Positions 18,077 to 26,588 of a stretch of DNA of 61,328 bases are shown piece by piece (positions within the stretch are counted from its first letter, which is position 1; every line of letters starts with the position of its first letter). Source of the DNA: Bacteroidota bacterium (lineage in GTDB: Bacteria; Bacteroidota; Bacteroidia; Chitinophagales; Chitinophagaceae); contig JAFDXE010000027.1 of assembly GCA_018268085.1 (NCBI GenBank), positions 1-61,328 on the forward strand, read 5' to 3'. Below the pieces are notes generated by a model. It was not told where the DNA came from and did not search any database. It saw only the letters and a program-made list of their open reading frames with translations. Both the position numbers and the translations under genes were made by a program.

Positions 18077-18733
18077 TTATCCGTTTTTCCCGGATAACAT
18101 GGGAACGAAAGAGAAATTTTGAAATGCTTCTTCGCTTGTACTGCCATCAGCATTTTTAGTTATCCGCAACATACGCTGGTGATGATCTTCATCAACAGGC
18201 ACCACCATTTTACCCCCGGGTTTTAACTGGTCAATTAATTTTGGTGGAATGAAAGGCGCTGCCGCCGTAATGATCACTTTATCAAAAGGCGCAAAGGTTG
18301 GCAGTCCTTCAAAACCATCTCCATAAAAAAATTTAAGATTCGGATACTTGCTTTTAAAGATGTAGTTTTTTGTTTTTTCAAACAATTTCTTCTGCCGCTC
18401 AATAGTAAACACCTTAGCGCCCATTTCTGCGAGTACGGTTGCCTGGTAGGTGCTTCCCGTTCCGATCTCCAGTACTTTTTCCTGGGGTTTTACCTGCAAC
18501 AATTGTGTTTGATAAGCTACGGTATAAGGTTGTGAAATGGTTTGATTCTCTGCAATGGGAAATGCCTTGTCTTCATACGCTATGTTATCAAATGCTGTAT
18601 CCAGGAAAAAATGACGTGGAATATTGTTCATTGCTTCCAATACCCGCTCATCAGTAATTCCTTTTTCACGCAATGTGTCCATCAATTTTTTACGTAAACC
18701 TTTATGCCTGTATGTGTCTTCAAATTTTCTCAT
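18077..18733 (-). CDS. pcm: protein-L-isoaspartate O-methyltransferase
   Basis: A 218-residue SAM-dependent enzyme that methylates L-isoaspartyl residues in aged proteins so they can be converted back to Asp. Family marks are FLDTAFDNIAYEDKAFPIAENQTISQPYTVA, the SAM-binding motif VLEIGTGSTYQATVLAEMG, and the later strand-loop NLKFFYGDGFEGLP and FDKVIITAAAPFIP. Most family members have Gly where this one has the second Thr of GTGSTYQ; this is a small variation. Length is normal. It starts the minus-strand series running down to 16.8 kb, with a 164-bp gap before the next gene. Confidence 0.95.
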   Translation of the reverse strand: MRKFEDTYRHKGLRKKLMDTLREKGITDERVLEAMNNIPRHFFLDTAFDNIAYEDKAFPIAENQTISQPYTVAYQTQLLQVKPQEKVLEIGTGSTYQATVLAEMGAKVFTIERQKKLFEKTKNYIFKSKYPNLKFFYGDGFEGLPTFAPFDKVIITAAAPFIPPKLIDQLKPGGKMVVPVDEDHHQRMLRITKNADGSTSEEAFQNFSFVPMLSGKNG

Positions 18734-18763
18734 GGATGCAGCAACGTTTCTTTGATGTGCAAT

Positions 18764-18796
18764 ATAAAAAAATGTCGACCGCTAAGCCGACATTCT
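18764..18796 (-). terminator. intrinsic terminator facing minus strand
   Basis: AATGTCG / CGACATT form a 7-bp stem around a 10-nt loop, followed on the minus strand by TTTTTTTATA. It lies upstream of pcm and downstream of the repeat array, so it would stop transcription of the phosphohexomutase gene (stop at 19330) after a repeat-filled 3' UTR of about 530 nt. Confidence 0.7.
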
Positions 18797-18837
18797 TTTC
18801 AATTTATTTTTATAAGACTATGATCTAACAAAATCGA

Positions 18838-19329
18838 CAGTAATTTTTGCCACAAATACACACTAACATTTCACGTCTACGATCATTTGATAAATATTGC
18901 CACTGATTCACTGATTTTGAACATCAACACATGGCCACAACCACCATTATCAAATAATTATTGCCGCTGATTTTTGCCACAAAGACTGAAAAACACAAAG
19001 GAGCGCAAAGAAATGCAACGATCTTAAATCAGCGATTACCAAATAATTATTGCCACTGATTCTCTGATTTTGAACATCAACACATGGCCACAGCCATCAT
19101 TATCAAATAAATATTGCCACTGATTCACTGATTTGCACATCAACACATTGCCACAACCACCATTATTTAATAAATATTGCCACTGATTCACTGATTTTAC
19201 ACATAAACACATGGCCACAACCACCATTATCGAATAAATATTGCCACTGATACACTGATTTGCACATCAACACATTGCCACAGCCATAATTATCAAATAA
19301 ATATTGCCACTGATTCACTGATTTGCACA
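18838..19329. repeat. 63-64 bp tandem repeat array
   Basis: About 490 bp without a gene. A unit built on ATTGCCACTGATTCACTGAT, then CACATCAACACATGGCCACA and CCATTATCAAATAAAT, recurs with the core starting at 18896, 18960, 19049, 19113, 19176, 19240 and 19303. The last five are spaced 63 or 64 bp apart. Units alternate between TTTTGAACATC- and TTTGCACATC-type middles. The second and third units are separated by the interspersed element at 18974-19070. The last copy runs into the stop codon of the next gene at 19330. Confidence 0.95.
18974..19070 (+). repeat. interspersed repeat, copy 1
   Basis: Two blocks here reappear inverted at 24159-24300: a 43-bp block (18974-19016, starting TTGCCACAAAGACTG) identical at 41 of 43 positions, and a second 43-bp block (19028-19070, starting ATCAGCGATTACCAAAT) identical at about 38 of 43. 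Here the blocks are 11 bp apart; in the other copy they are about 56 bp apart. Confidence 0.9.
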
Positions 19330-21057
19330 TCATTCCCGCAATCCCATCTCCTTCTCTATCCTCGCAATTTTATCATCCAGCATTTTTTCCGTAGCATCAA
19401 AATCAGCAGCAGAGGCCAGCTTTGTATTTACACTAAAATAAAATTTGATCTTTGGTTCGGTACCGCTTGGCCTTGCTGAAATTTTTGTTCCGTCAGCCAG
19501 CACAAACTGCAGCACATCACTGGTAGGTAAATTAATTTCCCAGGATGTTGCATTCACAATATTTCTTCCGATGTGTAATTTATAATCGAGTACCTGCATC
19601 ACCTGTACACCATCAATTGCTTTTGGCGGATTGCTGCGGTACTGCTCCATCATCGCACTTATTTCTGCAGCGCCATTCATTCCTTTTTTAGTAATACTGA
19701 TCAGGCTTTCCTTGTAAAAACCATATTGCACATACAGGTCTACCAGTTTATCAAACAAAGTCCGTCCTTTATTTTTTTCATAAGCCGCCATCTCGCAGAT
19801 AATCGTTACAGCACTCACAGCATCCTTATCTCTTATTTCATCACCGATCATCAATCCAAAGCTTTCTTCGCCACCGATAATGTAATTTTCTTTTCCTTCT
19901 TTTTCTTTGATCAAAGATGATATCCATTTAAAACCGGTGAGCACATTGTAACAGTGTACCTCGTTTTGTTTAGCAATCACATCAATCATATCTGTTGTTA
20001 CAATTGTTTTGATCACCATATCATTTGCACGGGCAATGCCTTTTGCTTTCCTGGCTTCTATCATATAGTTGAAAGCCAGTAAGGCCGTTTGGTTACCATT
20101 CATTAATATCCATTCTCCTTTATTGTTTTTTACGCCTATACCTACCCGGTCGGAATCCGGATCTGTTCCCAGCAATATATCTGCATCCAGCGCCGCCGCC
20201 TGTTGCAATCCTATACTCATCGTTTCCTTTTCTTCCGGATTTGGATAAGCTACCGTGGGGAAATTTCCATTCGGTTCACTTTGTTCTTTTACCACGTGAA
20301 CATTATCGAAACCATAGCGGCTAAGCGCTGCCGGTACCATTGTTATTCCTGTTCCATGAATGGGTGTATATACAATCTTTAAATCATGCTGTGCTTTACA
20401 CACATCAGGATATACGCTCAACCCCTGCACCATGTCTAAATATTTCTCATCCGTTTCTTTCCCGATGATGGTAATATTTGCTTCGCCGCCATTCCATTGT
20501 ACATCATCAACCGATGCAATTTTTTCCACTTCCGCAATTACATTTTTATCATGCGGCGGAACCAGTTGTGCGCCATCATCCCAATAAGCTTTGTACCCGT
20601 TGTATTCTTTCGGGTTATGACTCGCCGTACATACAACACCACCTTTACATTTATAATGCCTGATGGCAAAGCTTAATTCAGGCGTTGGCCGCAATGCTTC
20701 AAACAAATACACTTTAATGCCGTTGGCTGCAAATACGTTTGCGGTTATTACGGCAAAATCGCGACTGTTATTCCTCGAATCATGTGCAATTGCAACACGC
20801 ACATCATTGCCAAAAGATTGCTTCAGGTAATTTGCATAACCCTGCGTAGCCATTCCCACGGTATATTTATTCATGCGATTGGTACCAATGCCCATAATAC
20901 CTCTTAATCCGCCGGTACCAAATTCAAGGTTCTTATAAAAAGCATCCGCCAGTTCATCGGGGTTTTCTGCCTGCATTTTTTTAATTCCGTTTTTTGTGGC
21001 TTCATCATAATTTCCGTTAAGCCATTTATCAATTTTCTCCTGAATGTTCTTATCCAT
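19330..21057 (-). CDS. phospho-sugar mutase (phosphoglucomutase/phosphomannomutase family)
   Basis: A 575-residue alpha-D-phosphohexomutase that interconverts hexose 1- and 6-phosphates. All four domain signatures are present: the active-site loop TASHNPKEYNGYK with phospho-Ser146, the Mg2+ loop DPDSDRVGIG (about 300), the sugar-binding loop GEESFGL (about 400) and the phosphate loop RPSGTEPKIKF near the C-terminus. The length matches the long, eukaryote-like branch. An upstream in-frame ATG at 21081 overlaps a TATTTTTG promoter box (21079-21086), so the start at 21057 (MDKNIQEKID) is preferred. Glucose versus mannose preference cannot be read here. Confidence 0.95.
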   Translation of the reverse strand: MDKNIQEKIDKWLNGNYDEATKNGIKKMQAENPDELADAFYKNLEFGTGGLRGIMGIGTNRMNKYTVGMATQGYANYLKQSFGNDVRVAIAHDSRNNSRDFAVITANVFAANGIKVYLFEALRPTPELSFAIRHYKCKGGVVCTASHNPKEYNGYKAYWDDGAQLVPPHDKNVIAEVEKIASVDDVQWNGGEANITIIGKETDEKYLDMVQGLSVYPDVCKAQHDLKIVYTPIHGTGITMVPAALSRYGFDNVHVVKEQSEPNGNFPTVAYPNPEEKETMSIGLQQAAALDADILLGTDPDSDRVGIGVKNNKGEWILMNGNQTALLAFNYMIEARKAKGIARANDMVIKTIVTTDMIDVIAKQNEVHCYNVLTGFKWISSLIKEKEGKENYIIGGEESFGLMIGDEIRDKDAVSAVTIICEMAAYEKNKGRTLFDKLVDLYVQYGFYKESLISITKKGMNGAAEISAMMEQYRSNPPKAIDGVQVMQVLDYKLHIGRNIVNATSWEINLPTSDVLQFVLADGTKISARPSGTEPKIKFYFSVNTKLASAADFDATEKMLDDKIARIEKEMGLRE

Positions 21058-21078
21058 ATTGTTTTGTTTTAACATCTT

Positions 21079-21086
21079 CAAAAATA
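21079..21086 (-). promoter_or_regulatory. -7 box TATTTTTG (phosphohexomutase)
   Basis: An exact TAnnTTTG match on the minus strand, 21 bp before the ATG at 21057. It fixes the start choice for that gene. Confidence 0.5.
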
Positions 21087-21119
21087 AATTATTCGTACCT
21101 GATTAAGCACATTTACCGC

Positions 21120-21127
21120 TATTTTTG
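21120..21127 (+). promoter_or_regulatory. -7 box TATTTTTG (DUF2279 gene)
   Basis: An exact TAnnTTTG match ending 5 bp before the ATG at 21133. If used, transcription would start at or next to that ATG, giving a leaderless mRNA. Confidence 0.45.
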
Positions 21128-21132
21128 TTTTT

Positions 21133-22179
21133 ATGCAACGGGCAGTAACTCTTTACTCAACTTCAGTGGCGTCGCACACTTGTACAGTAAGTTCACTGTG
21201 CTGCCTGCTCATTGCACTGTGTATGTATAGTAGCGGGTTCACACAATCAACTGTTCGTGATTCAACACTTACTACATCCGATACCACAGTAATTGTACGG
21301 TTGAATTGTTTTCCCGATAATTATACATTTCCATATAATAAGAAACGGGTTCGGCTGATTGCTGCTGCCAATGTGTTTGGCTACAGTGCTGCAATGGTGG
21401 GGTTGTATTCGGCCTGGTACAAAGACTATCCTCAAAGCAATTTTCATGCGTTTAATGATTTTCCCGAATGGCAGCAGATCGATAAAATAGGACATGCTTA
21501 CAGTGCGTATGCGGAAAGCAAGGCGAGTATGGAGTTGTGGCGATGGACAGGCATTGATCGCAAAAAAAAGATCTGGATCGGCGGATTGAGCGGTGCGTTT
21601 TATCAAACCGTTATTGAAGTACTCGATGGTTTCAGCAGTGAATGGGGATGGAGCTGGGGAGATATCGGCGCAAATTTTATCGGCAGCGGAATGGTAGTGG
21701 CGCAGGAACTTGCCTGGGATGAACAACGCATACAATTCAAATGGTCGTTTCACCGGAAAAGATATAACGATCCCGAATTGAATAAACGCAGTGATAAAAT
21801 TTTCGGTTCTTCTTCACCTGAACGTTTTTTAAAAGACTATAACGGTCAAACATATTGGCTAAGCGTAAACCTTCATTCCTTTATTCCGCAATCATCCTTG
21901 CCGCGATGGTTGAATATTGCTGTTGGTACAGGAGCAGAAGGCATGTTTGGTGCAACAGAAAATATAGGGAAAGATAAAAACGGCAGCATTGAATTCTATC
22001 GCCCGGATATCAAACGGTATCGGCAATGGTACCTTGCACCCGATATCGATCTTACCAAAATCAAAACAAATAAAAAGGGAATTAAAATGGCGCTCATGAT
22101 CCTGAACATTGTAAAATTTCCTGCGCCGGCCCTGGTATTGGGCAATGGAAAATTAAAAGTAGAATGGATTGGTTTTTAA
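21133..22179 (+). CDS. DUF2279 (YfiM-like) envelope protein
   Basis: A 348-residue exported protein. A hydrophobic stretch (about residues 20-36) ending SSGFT-Q looks like a signal peptide, preceded by an unusually long and weakly basic N-terminus, so the exact start is uncertain. The DUF2279 domain is clear from about residue 75: ANVFGYSAAMVGLYSAWYKDYPQSNFHAFND, then DKIGHAYSAYAESKASMELW and WGWSWGDIGANFIGSGM. The C-terminal 150 residues are a family-specific extension rich in Trp and Tyr. Function unknown; it is likely an outer-membrane or periplasmic protein. It converges with the phosphoribosyltransferase gene. Confidence 0.88.
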   Translation: MQRAVTLYSTSVASHTCTVSSLCCLLIALCMYSSGFTQSTVRDSTLTTSDTTVIVRLNCFPDNYTFPYNKKRVRLIAAANVFGYSAAMVGLYSAWYKDYPQSNFHAFNDFPEWQQIDKIGHAYSAYAESKASMELWRWTGIDRKKKIWIGGLSGAFYQTVIEVLDGFSSEWGWSWGDIGANFIGSGMVVAQELAWDEQRIQFKWSFHRKRYNDPELNKRSDKIFGSSSPERFLKDYNGQTYWLSVNLHSFIPQSSLPRWLNIAVGTGAEGMFGATENIGKDKNGSIEFYRPDIKRYRQWYLAPDIDLTKIKTNKKGIKMALMILNIVKFPAPALVLGNGKLKVEWIGF

Positions 22180-22213
22180 ATTCTGAATGCCATTTCATTT
22201 TTTGGATCATCTC

Positions 22214-22696
22214 CTATTTCATCCAGGCGCCCATCACTTCACCTGCTTCCACTTCCACTACGATCATTTCATTTAATGTGGTAGATACGGAGAGTCCGAC
22301 ATAATCTACTGCAATCGGGAATTTTTTATGCGTACGTTCAACCAGCGCCAGCGTTTGTATCTGTGCAGGATATTGCTTCAGTAAAGGCTTCAATGCATAC
22401 AACATCGTACGGCCGCTGTTGGCAACATCATCAATTAATAAAACGGTTTTATTGGTAAAATCGGGTTCACTGCCCAGGGTTATCTCCCCCGGATTTTTTT
22501 TATCCAATGCCAGGTCGGTTAAAATAATATTGCCTTTGAAAACTTCCTGCAGGTACTGTTTAATTTTTGTGGCGATGAATATGCCGTTTTCTTTTATACC
22601 AATTAAAATAAGTTCTTTCGCATCAAAATTTCTTTCTGCAACTTCCAATGCCATGCGGCGAAGTTTTTTATTTGCCGTAATGCTGTCTAAAATCAT
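22214..22696 (-). CDS. phosphoribosyltransferase (PyrR-like)
   Basis: A 160-residue type I phosphoribosyltransferase. The PRPP-binding loop is VLLIDDVANSGRTML (about residues 88-102), and the N-terminal ILIGIKENGIFIATKIKQYL matches the PyrR/Hpt-type opening. Members convert a free base (uracil, hypoxanthine or similar) and PRPP to a nucleotide; PyrR also regulates pyrimidine genes. Base specificity cannot be assigned. The short length (usual PyrR is about 180) and lack of a pyr operon nearby argue for caution. It is transcribed alone. Confidence 0.88.
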   Translation of the reverse strand: MILDSITANKKLRRMALEVAERNFDAKELILIGIKENGIFIATKIKQYLQEVFKGNIILTDLALDKKNPGEITLGSEPDFTNKTVLLIDDVANSGRTMLYALKPLLKQYPAQIQTLALVERTHKKFPIAVDYVGLSVSTTLNEMIVVEVEAGEVMGAWMK

Positions 22697-22820
22697 AACC
22701 GGTTTATAATTTAAAATTTGTTGCGCCCAACATAGCCTGTTCTCTGCAGTTCATTACAAAAATATTCAATCTTCAAGATTAAATCTTAAATACTTTAACT
22801 TAGCCGCACAAATAGGAATT

Positions 22821-24140
22821 ATGCAGTATTTACAACAAATCGCTTTTGCATTACTGGCAGGTTTTTCTACCTGGTTGTTCAGAAAAAACATTATGCAGAT
22901 CAGGCGTAATATTTTGCTGGGGAAGGATGAAAAAATCAATGATCAATCTTCCCTGCGCTGGAAAAATGTTTTCCTGCTGGCATTCGGTCAAAAGAAAATG
23001 TTCCGCAATCCACTGGTAGCTGTATTGCATTTTGTTGTGTATGCAGGTTTCATCATCATCAATATCGAAATCCTTGAGATCGCCCTTGATGGTTTATTTG
23101 GTACGCACCGCATTTTTTTAAACGACAGCATTCTTGGTTTTTATCATTTCGTGATCAACTTCTTTGAAATACTTGCATTTGCCGTTTTACTTTTCTGTGT
23201 CATTTTCCTGGTAAGAAGAAATGTTTTAAAATTAAAACGATTCATCAGCAAAGACCTCGATGGCTGGCCACGCAGTGATGCAAATTATATCCTGCTTACT
23301 GAAATTGTACTGATGCTGTTGTTCCTAACCATGAATGCTGCAGACAGGGCTTTGCAATTACAGGGCAGCGAGCATTACCGCCAAACGGGCGATTTCGTGA
23401 TCTCCGGTTTACTGGCACCGGCTTTTAAAAATTTTTCAGCTTCACAACTCATCATCATTGAACGCAGTTGCTGGTGGCTGCACATCACCGGCATTTTTGC
23501 ATTCTTAAATTACCTGCCGTACAGTAAACACCTTCATATTCTCCTGGCTTTTCCAAACGCCTATTATGCCCGCCTCGAACCCAATGGCAAAATGGACAAT
23601 ATGGAAAGCGTACAAAATGAAGTGAAGTATATGATGCAACCGGAACTGGCGCCAACAGGCGAAACAGCCCCGGTAAAATTCGGTGCAAAAGATGTATTTG
23701 ATCTTAGTTGGAAAAGTTTACTGGATGCCTATAGTTGTACGGAATGTGGCAGGTGTACTGCTGCCTGCCCGGCAAATATTACCGGCAAATTACTCAGCCC
23801 GAGAAAGATCATGATGGACACCCGTGATCGCCTCGAGGAAGTAGGTAAAAATATCAATGCCAATGGTTCATTTAAAGACGATGGCAAAACGCTGTTGCAT
23901 AATTATATCTCCGTTGAAGAATTAAGGGCCTGTACTACCTGTAACGCCTGTGTGCAGGAATGCCCGGTAAGTATCAGTCCGCTGGATATTATTATTGAAC
24001 TCCGCCGCAGCCTTATCATGGAAGACAGCAACGCACCACAGGAATGGAACGCAATGTTCAGCAATATTGAAAATAATTTTGCCCCCTGGAAACTTAGCCC
24101 GGGAGAAAGAGACAGGTGGGCACAGGAGATGGAAAGCTGA
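22821..24140 (+). CDS. membrane Fe-S protein, NarI-like membrane domain plus two 4Fe-4S clusters
   Basis: A 439-residue protein. Residues 1-260 form about five transmembrane helices with conserved-looking His residues in or near them (VLHFVVYAG, HFVINFFE, WWLHITGIFAFLNYLPYSKHLHIL), as in b-type heme subunits that exchange electrons with quinones. The cytoplasmic part carries two CxxCxxCxxxCP clusters: CTECGRCTAACP (from Cys305) and CTTCNACVQECP (about 376). The architecture resembles HdrC/DsrM-like quinone-linked subunits. In Bacteroidota I expect such a gene to be followed by the CCG-domain gene that here lies 6.5 kb away (30655-31434). Confidence 0.88.
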   Translation: MQYLQQIAFALLAGFSTWLFRKNIMQIRRNILLGKDEKINDQSSLRWKNVFLLAFGQKKMFRNPLVAVLHFVVYAGFIIINIEILEIALDGLFGTHRIFLNDSILGFYHFVINFFEILAFAVLLFCVIFLVRRNVLKLKRFISKDLDGWPRSDANYILLTEIVLMLLFLTMNAADRALQLQGSEHYRQTGDFVISGLLAPAFKNFSASQLIIIERSCWWLHITGIFAFLNYLPYSKHLHILLAFPNAYYARLEPNGKMDNMESVQNEVKYMMQPELAPTGETAPVKFGAKDVFDLSWKSLLDAYSCTECGRCTAACPANITGKLLSPRKIMMDTRDRLEEVGKNINANGSFKDDGKTLLHNYISVEELRACTTCNACVQECPVSISPLDIIIELRRSLIMEDSNAPQEWNAMFSNIENNFAPWKLSPGERDRWAQEMES

Positions 24141-24158
24141 TGTGAAGATGCGCTTATG

Positions 24159-24300
24159 TAATCAGCGAATCAGTGGCAATATGCATTTGGTAATCGCTGA
24201 TATAATCAGTGAATCAGTGTCGATACTAATCTAAACGATCATTGACGTGAGATGGCAGCATTTCTTTGTGCTCCTTTATGTTTTTCAGTCTTTGTGGCAA
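24159..24300 (-). repeat. interspersed repeat, copy 2 (inverted)
   Basis: An inverted copy of the element at 18974-19070. The 43-bp block at 24258-24300 and the 43-bp block at 24159-24201 match as described there; a further CACTGATTCACTGATT segment lies between them. It starts 19 bp after the Fe-S gene stop and ends 6 bp before the LysE gene stop. Confidence 0.9.
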
Positions 24301-24306
24301 ATGAGC

Positions 24307-24987
24307 CTAGTTCATTTTCAAATTTTCATCAGGATGAATATGCTGAATTTTATCTACCGCATCTTTATGCGTTATAATTTTCCACAACTGAATTACAGCC
24401 GTTATGGCAAATACAGCCCCAATTACCCAGTTGATATAATCCTGGCTGCCAGAAATTTTTTCTACCATTAATTTTCCGCCGAATATAAACACGCAGTTTC
24501 CTGCCAGTGTGCCCAGCCCGATGCCGATGATATAACTATTGTATTGAGCATTTACCGGCTCCAGTATTTTTTTAGAAAACAATACAGTGCTCCATCCAAA
24601 CCAGAAAGGAATCTGTACCGGGTTAATCGCACACATACCGGCACCGAGTAAAAAACGATTGATGTTTATCTTGTCCCATATATGCACCTGTTTCTCCCCT
24701 GAACTATGAATGGCAGCATAAAAACTTCCAATGGCAAGCAACACGATTATTGCCAGTGTAATCCATTCCATAATTTTCATCAGCTTCACCTGTTTCTGTA
24801 TCCAGCTTATGCCAACCAGGGAGATACGTACGTAAATCATTTCTACCAGCAGCGATCCAATAGAAAACAGCATGGCATAATAATATCCTTCTGCTATACC
24901 AATCTGCATAGCAGCTACATTTAATGTGCCCAACGGCAATGAACCAAGAAAACTGATGAGTAAACCCCAAAAAAGAATGCGCAGCAT
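24307..24987 (-). CDS. LysE family exporter
   Basis: An inner-membrane exporter of about 226 residues with about six helices. The N-terminus LISFLGSLPLGTLNVAAMQIG is the LysE/RhtB signature, in which the Gly-Pro-Gly motif of the amino-acid exporters reads PLGTLN. The middle GAGMCAINPVQIPFWFGWS has the conserved NP and W.W segment. Substrates in the family are amino acids or similar small molecules. The start at 24987 is chosen because a TATCTTTG box at 25001-25008 would start transcription around 24996, leaving either 24996 (leaderless) or 24987. It is separated from the YceI gene upstream. Confidence 0.88.
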   Translation of the reverse strand: MLRILFWGLLISFLGSLPLGTLNVAAMQIGIAEGYYYAMLFSIGSLLVEMIYVRISLVGISWIQKQVKLMKIMEWITLAIIVLLAIGSFYAAIHSSGEKQVHIWDKININRFLLGAGMCAINPVQIPFWFGWSTVLFSKKILEPVNAQYNSYIIGIGLGTLAGNCVFIFGGKLMVEKISGSQDYINWVIGAVFAITAVIQLWKIITHKDAVDKIQHIHPDENLKMN

Positions 24988-25000
24988 TTTAGGCATATCC

Positions 25001-25008
25001 CAAAGATA
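25001..25008 (-). promoter_or_regulatory. -7 box TATCTTTG (LysE gene)
   Basis: An exact TAnnTTTG match on the minus strand, ending 4 bp before an ATG at 24996 and 13 bp before the ATG at 24987. Confidence 0.45.
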
Positions 25009-25071
25009 CAATCCTGAAGTGTATAGAATGAAGATTAATAGAAATGGTTGTTCAGTATCCGATTACACTAA

Positions 25072-25620
25072 CTACCGGGCAAAAACGCTGATGGTAACTT
25101 TCAATTCATCAGCCATGGAAATACTGCTGCCGCCAACACCGAAATCCCTGCGGTTTAAAGTGATCGGATCTGAGGTAAACAATATGCCGCCGTCTTTTTC
25201 TTCAGCTACAAACTGGAACTGGATGGGTTTAATTGTGCCTTTTATGGTTAGCTCCCCGGTAAACTGGTACCGACCGGGCTTTGTTGTGCCCTGCACTTTT
25301 GTACTTACCATGCGGATTAAAGGATACCTGGTTACGTCGAAATATTCTTCTTTTTTCAAATGCCCGTCCCGTGAACCGTTGTCCGTATCAATGGTAGCGG
25401 CATCTACGGTTACATCAAATGAACCACTCCACGGATTTTTCGGATCAAATCGGATGCTCCCTTTCAGCCCGGAAAAATCTCCCCCGGTTTTAATACCAAA
25501 ATTTTTTATTACAAAATGAACTTTGCTTTTCTCTTCTACAGGATTCATTGAATGTTGGGCACGCACCATAAAGAAACTTCCGACCAAAAATAGCAGCAGG
25601 TACAACCTTTTCTTTTTCAT
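25072..25620 (-). CDS. second YceI family periplasmic protein
   Basis: A 182-residue YceI-family protein. The start at 25620 (MKKKRLYLL) gives a clean signal peptide ending VRA with Gln first; an upstream in-frame start at 25662 would add a non-signal extension. Mature features are KVHFVIKNFGIKTGGDFSGLKG, TRYPLIRMVSTKV and YQFTGELTIKGTIKPIQFQF, the central YceI segments. Known members fold as lipocalin-like barrels with a pocket for polyprenyl chains. It is divergently placed 107 bp from the UbiA/polyketide operon, which suggests, without proving, that it carries the lipid made there. Confidence 0.92.
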   Translation of the reverse strand: MKKKRLYLLLFLVGSFFMVRAQHSMNPVEEKSKVHFVIKNFGIKTGGDFSGLKGSIRFDPKNPWSGSFDVTVDAATIDTDNGSRDGHLKKEEYFDVTRYPLIRMVSTKVQGTTKPGRYQFTGELTIKGTIKPIQFQFVAEEKDGGILFTSDPITLNRRDFGVGGSSISMADELKVTISVFAR

Positions 25621-25727
25621 AACGTAGTTTAAAAGTTTATAACATCCGGCGTTGAGAAACACTTTGTAAATATTTACAATAATTATTCCATCATATTTTA
25701 AAACCTACATTTACATTGGTTAAAATT

Positions 25728-26588
25728 ATGATAAGGCCTTCAACGATACAATTACTGCGCTTCCATTTTTCGTTTTTCCTGATGCCGGTGTATTGGTTTG
25801 CCCTCAGCTTTACGGAACATATTTGTACTGCAAACGCCATTGCCGTATTCATCATTTTACACCTGCTGGTTTACCCGGCCAGCAATGGTTACAATAGTTA
25901 CATGGATAAAGATACAGGTAGTATTGGCGGAATTAAAAACCCAAAGCAACCAACCCGGCAATTATTTTATGCATGTAATGTATTGGACGCAGTGGCTTTG
26001 GCAGCCAGTTGCTTCCTGGGATGGAAATTTTTTACAGGGATATTGGGATTTATACTTGCTTCAAGAGCTTACAGTTACAGGAAAATACGTTTAAAAAAAT
26101 TCCCGGTTGCAGGTTATCTCACCGTAATTATTTTCCAGGGTGCGGTTGTATTTTTTTGCGTGATGAATGGAAGCAGTATAGATAAAACAACTGGCGTTCC
26201 TTTCATTGGCATGGTTGCTGCGTCGTTACTGGTTGGGGGATTTTATCCGCTTACACAAATTTACCAGCACATGCAGGATAAGGAAGATGGCGTAACTACA
26301 TTAAGTTACTTACTCGGCTACAGGGGAACATTTATGTTTACGGCTATCGTATATGCATTAGCGATGGTTGCCATTGGGATTTTTTTTTACAACCGGCATT
26401 TATTGCCATTTTTTTATACCATCCAGTTGATACTTGCGCCTGTATTGTTTTATTTTACGTGGTGGTTTCTTAAAGTGTATAAAGATCCCGGGCAAGCCGA
26501 TTTTAAAAATACAATGCGCATGAATATTATAGGTTCGGTATTCACCAATGCAGCATTCATTTATTTATTTATAAGCCAGAAATTTTGA
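25728..26588 (+). CDS. UbiA family prenyltransferase
   Basis: A 286-residue membrane protein with about eight helices. The UbiA first Asp-rich site is visible as NGYNSYMDKDTGSIGG (about residues 61-76), close to the NDxxDxxxD consensus with Ser and Tyr at two positions. The second site is at QHMQDKEDGVTTLSYLLG (about 185). UbiA enzymes join a polyprenyl chain to an aromatic or other acceptor in the membrane. The ATG at 25728 is preferred to an in-frame TTG at 25716. It is the first gene of a four-gene operon and overlaps the polyketide synthase gene by 4 bp. Confidence 0.9.
   Translation: MIRPSTIQLLRFHFSFFLMPVYWFALSFTEHICTANAIAVFIILHLLVYPASNGYNSYMDKDTGSIGGIKNPKQPTRQLFYACNVLDAVALAASCFLGWKFFTGILGFILASRAYSYRKIRLKKFPVAGYLTVIIFQGAVVFFCVMNGSSIDKTTGVPFIGMVAASLLVGGFYPLTQIYQHMQDKEDGVTTLSYLLGYRGTFMFTAIVYALAMVAIGIFFYNRHLLPFFYTIQLILAPVLFYFTWWFLKVYKDPGQADFKNTMRMNIIGSVFTNAAFIYLFISQKF

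Noticed and set aside
19036..19227. Open frame of 63 codons on the minus strand over the tandem array
   Set aside because: The translated product simply repeats the 63-64 bp unit; no gene features.
18896..19329. CRISPR array
   Set aside because: The whole 63-64 bp unit is conserved; there are no constant repeats separated by unique spacers, and no cas genes.
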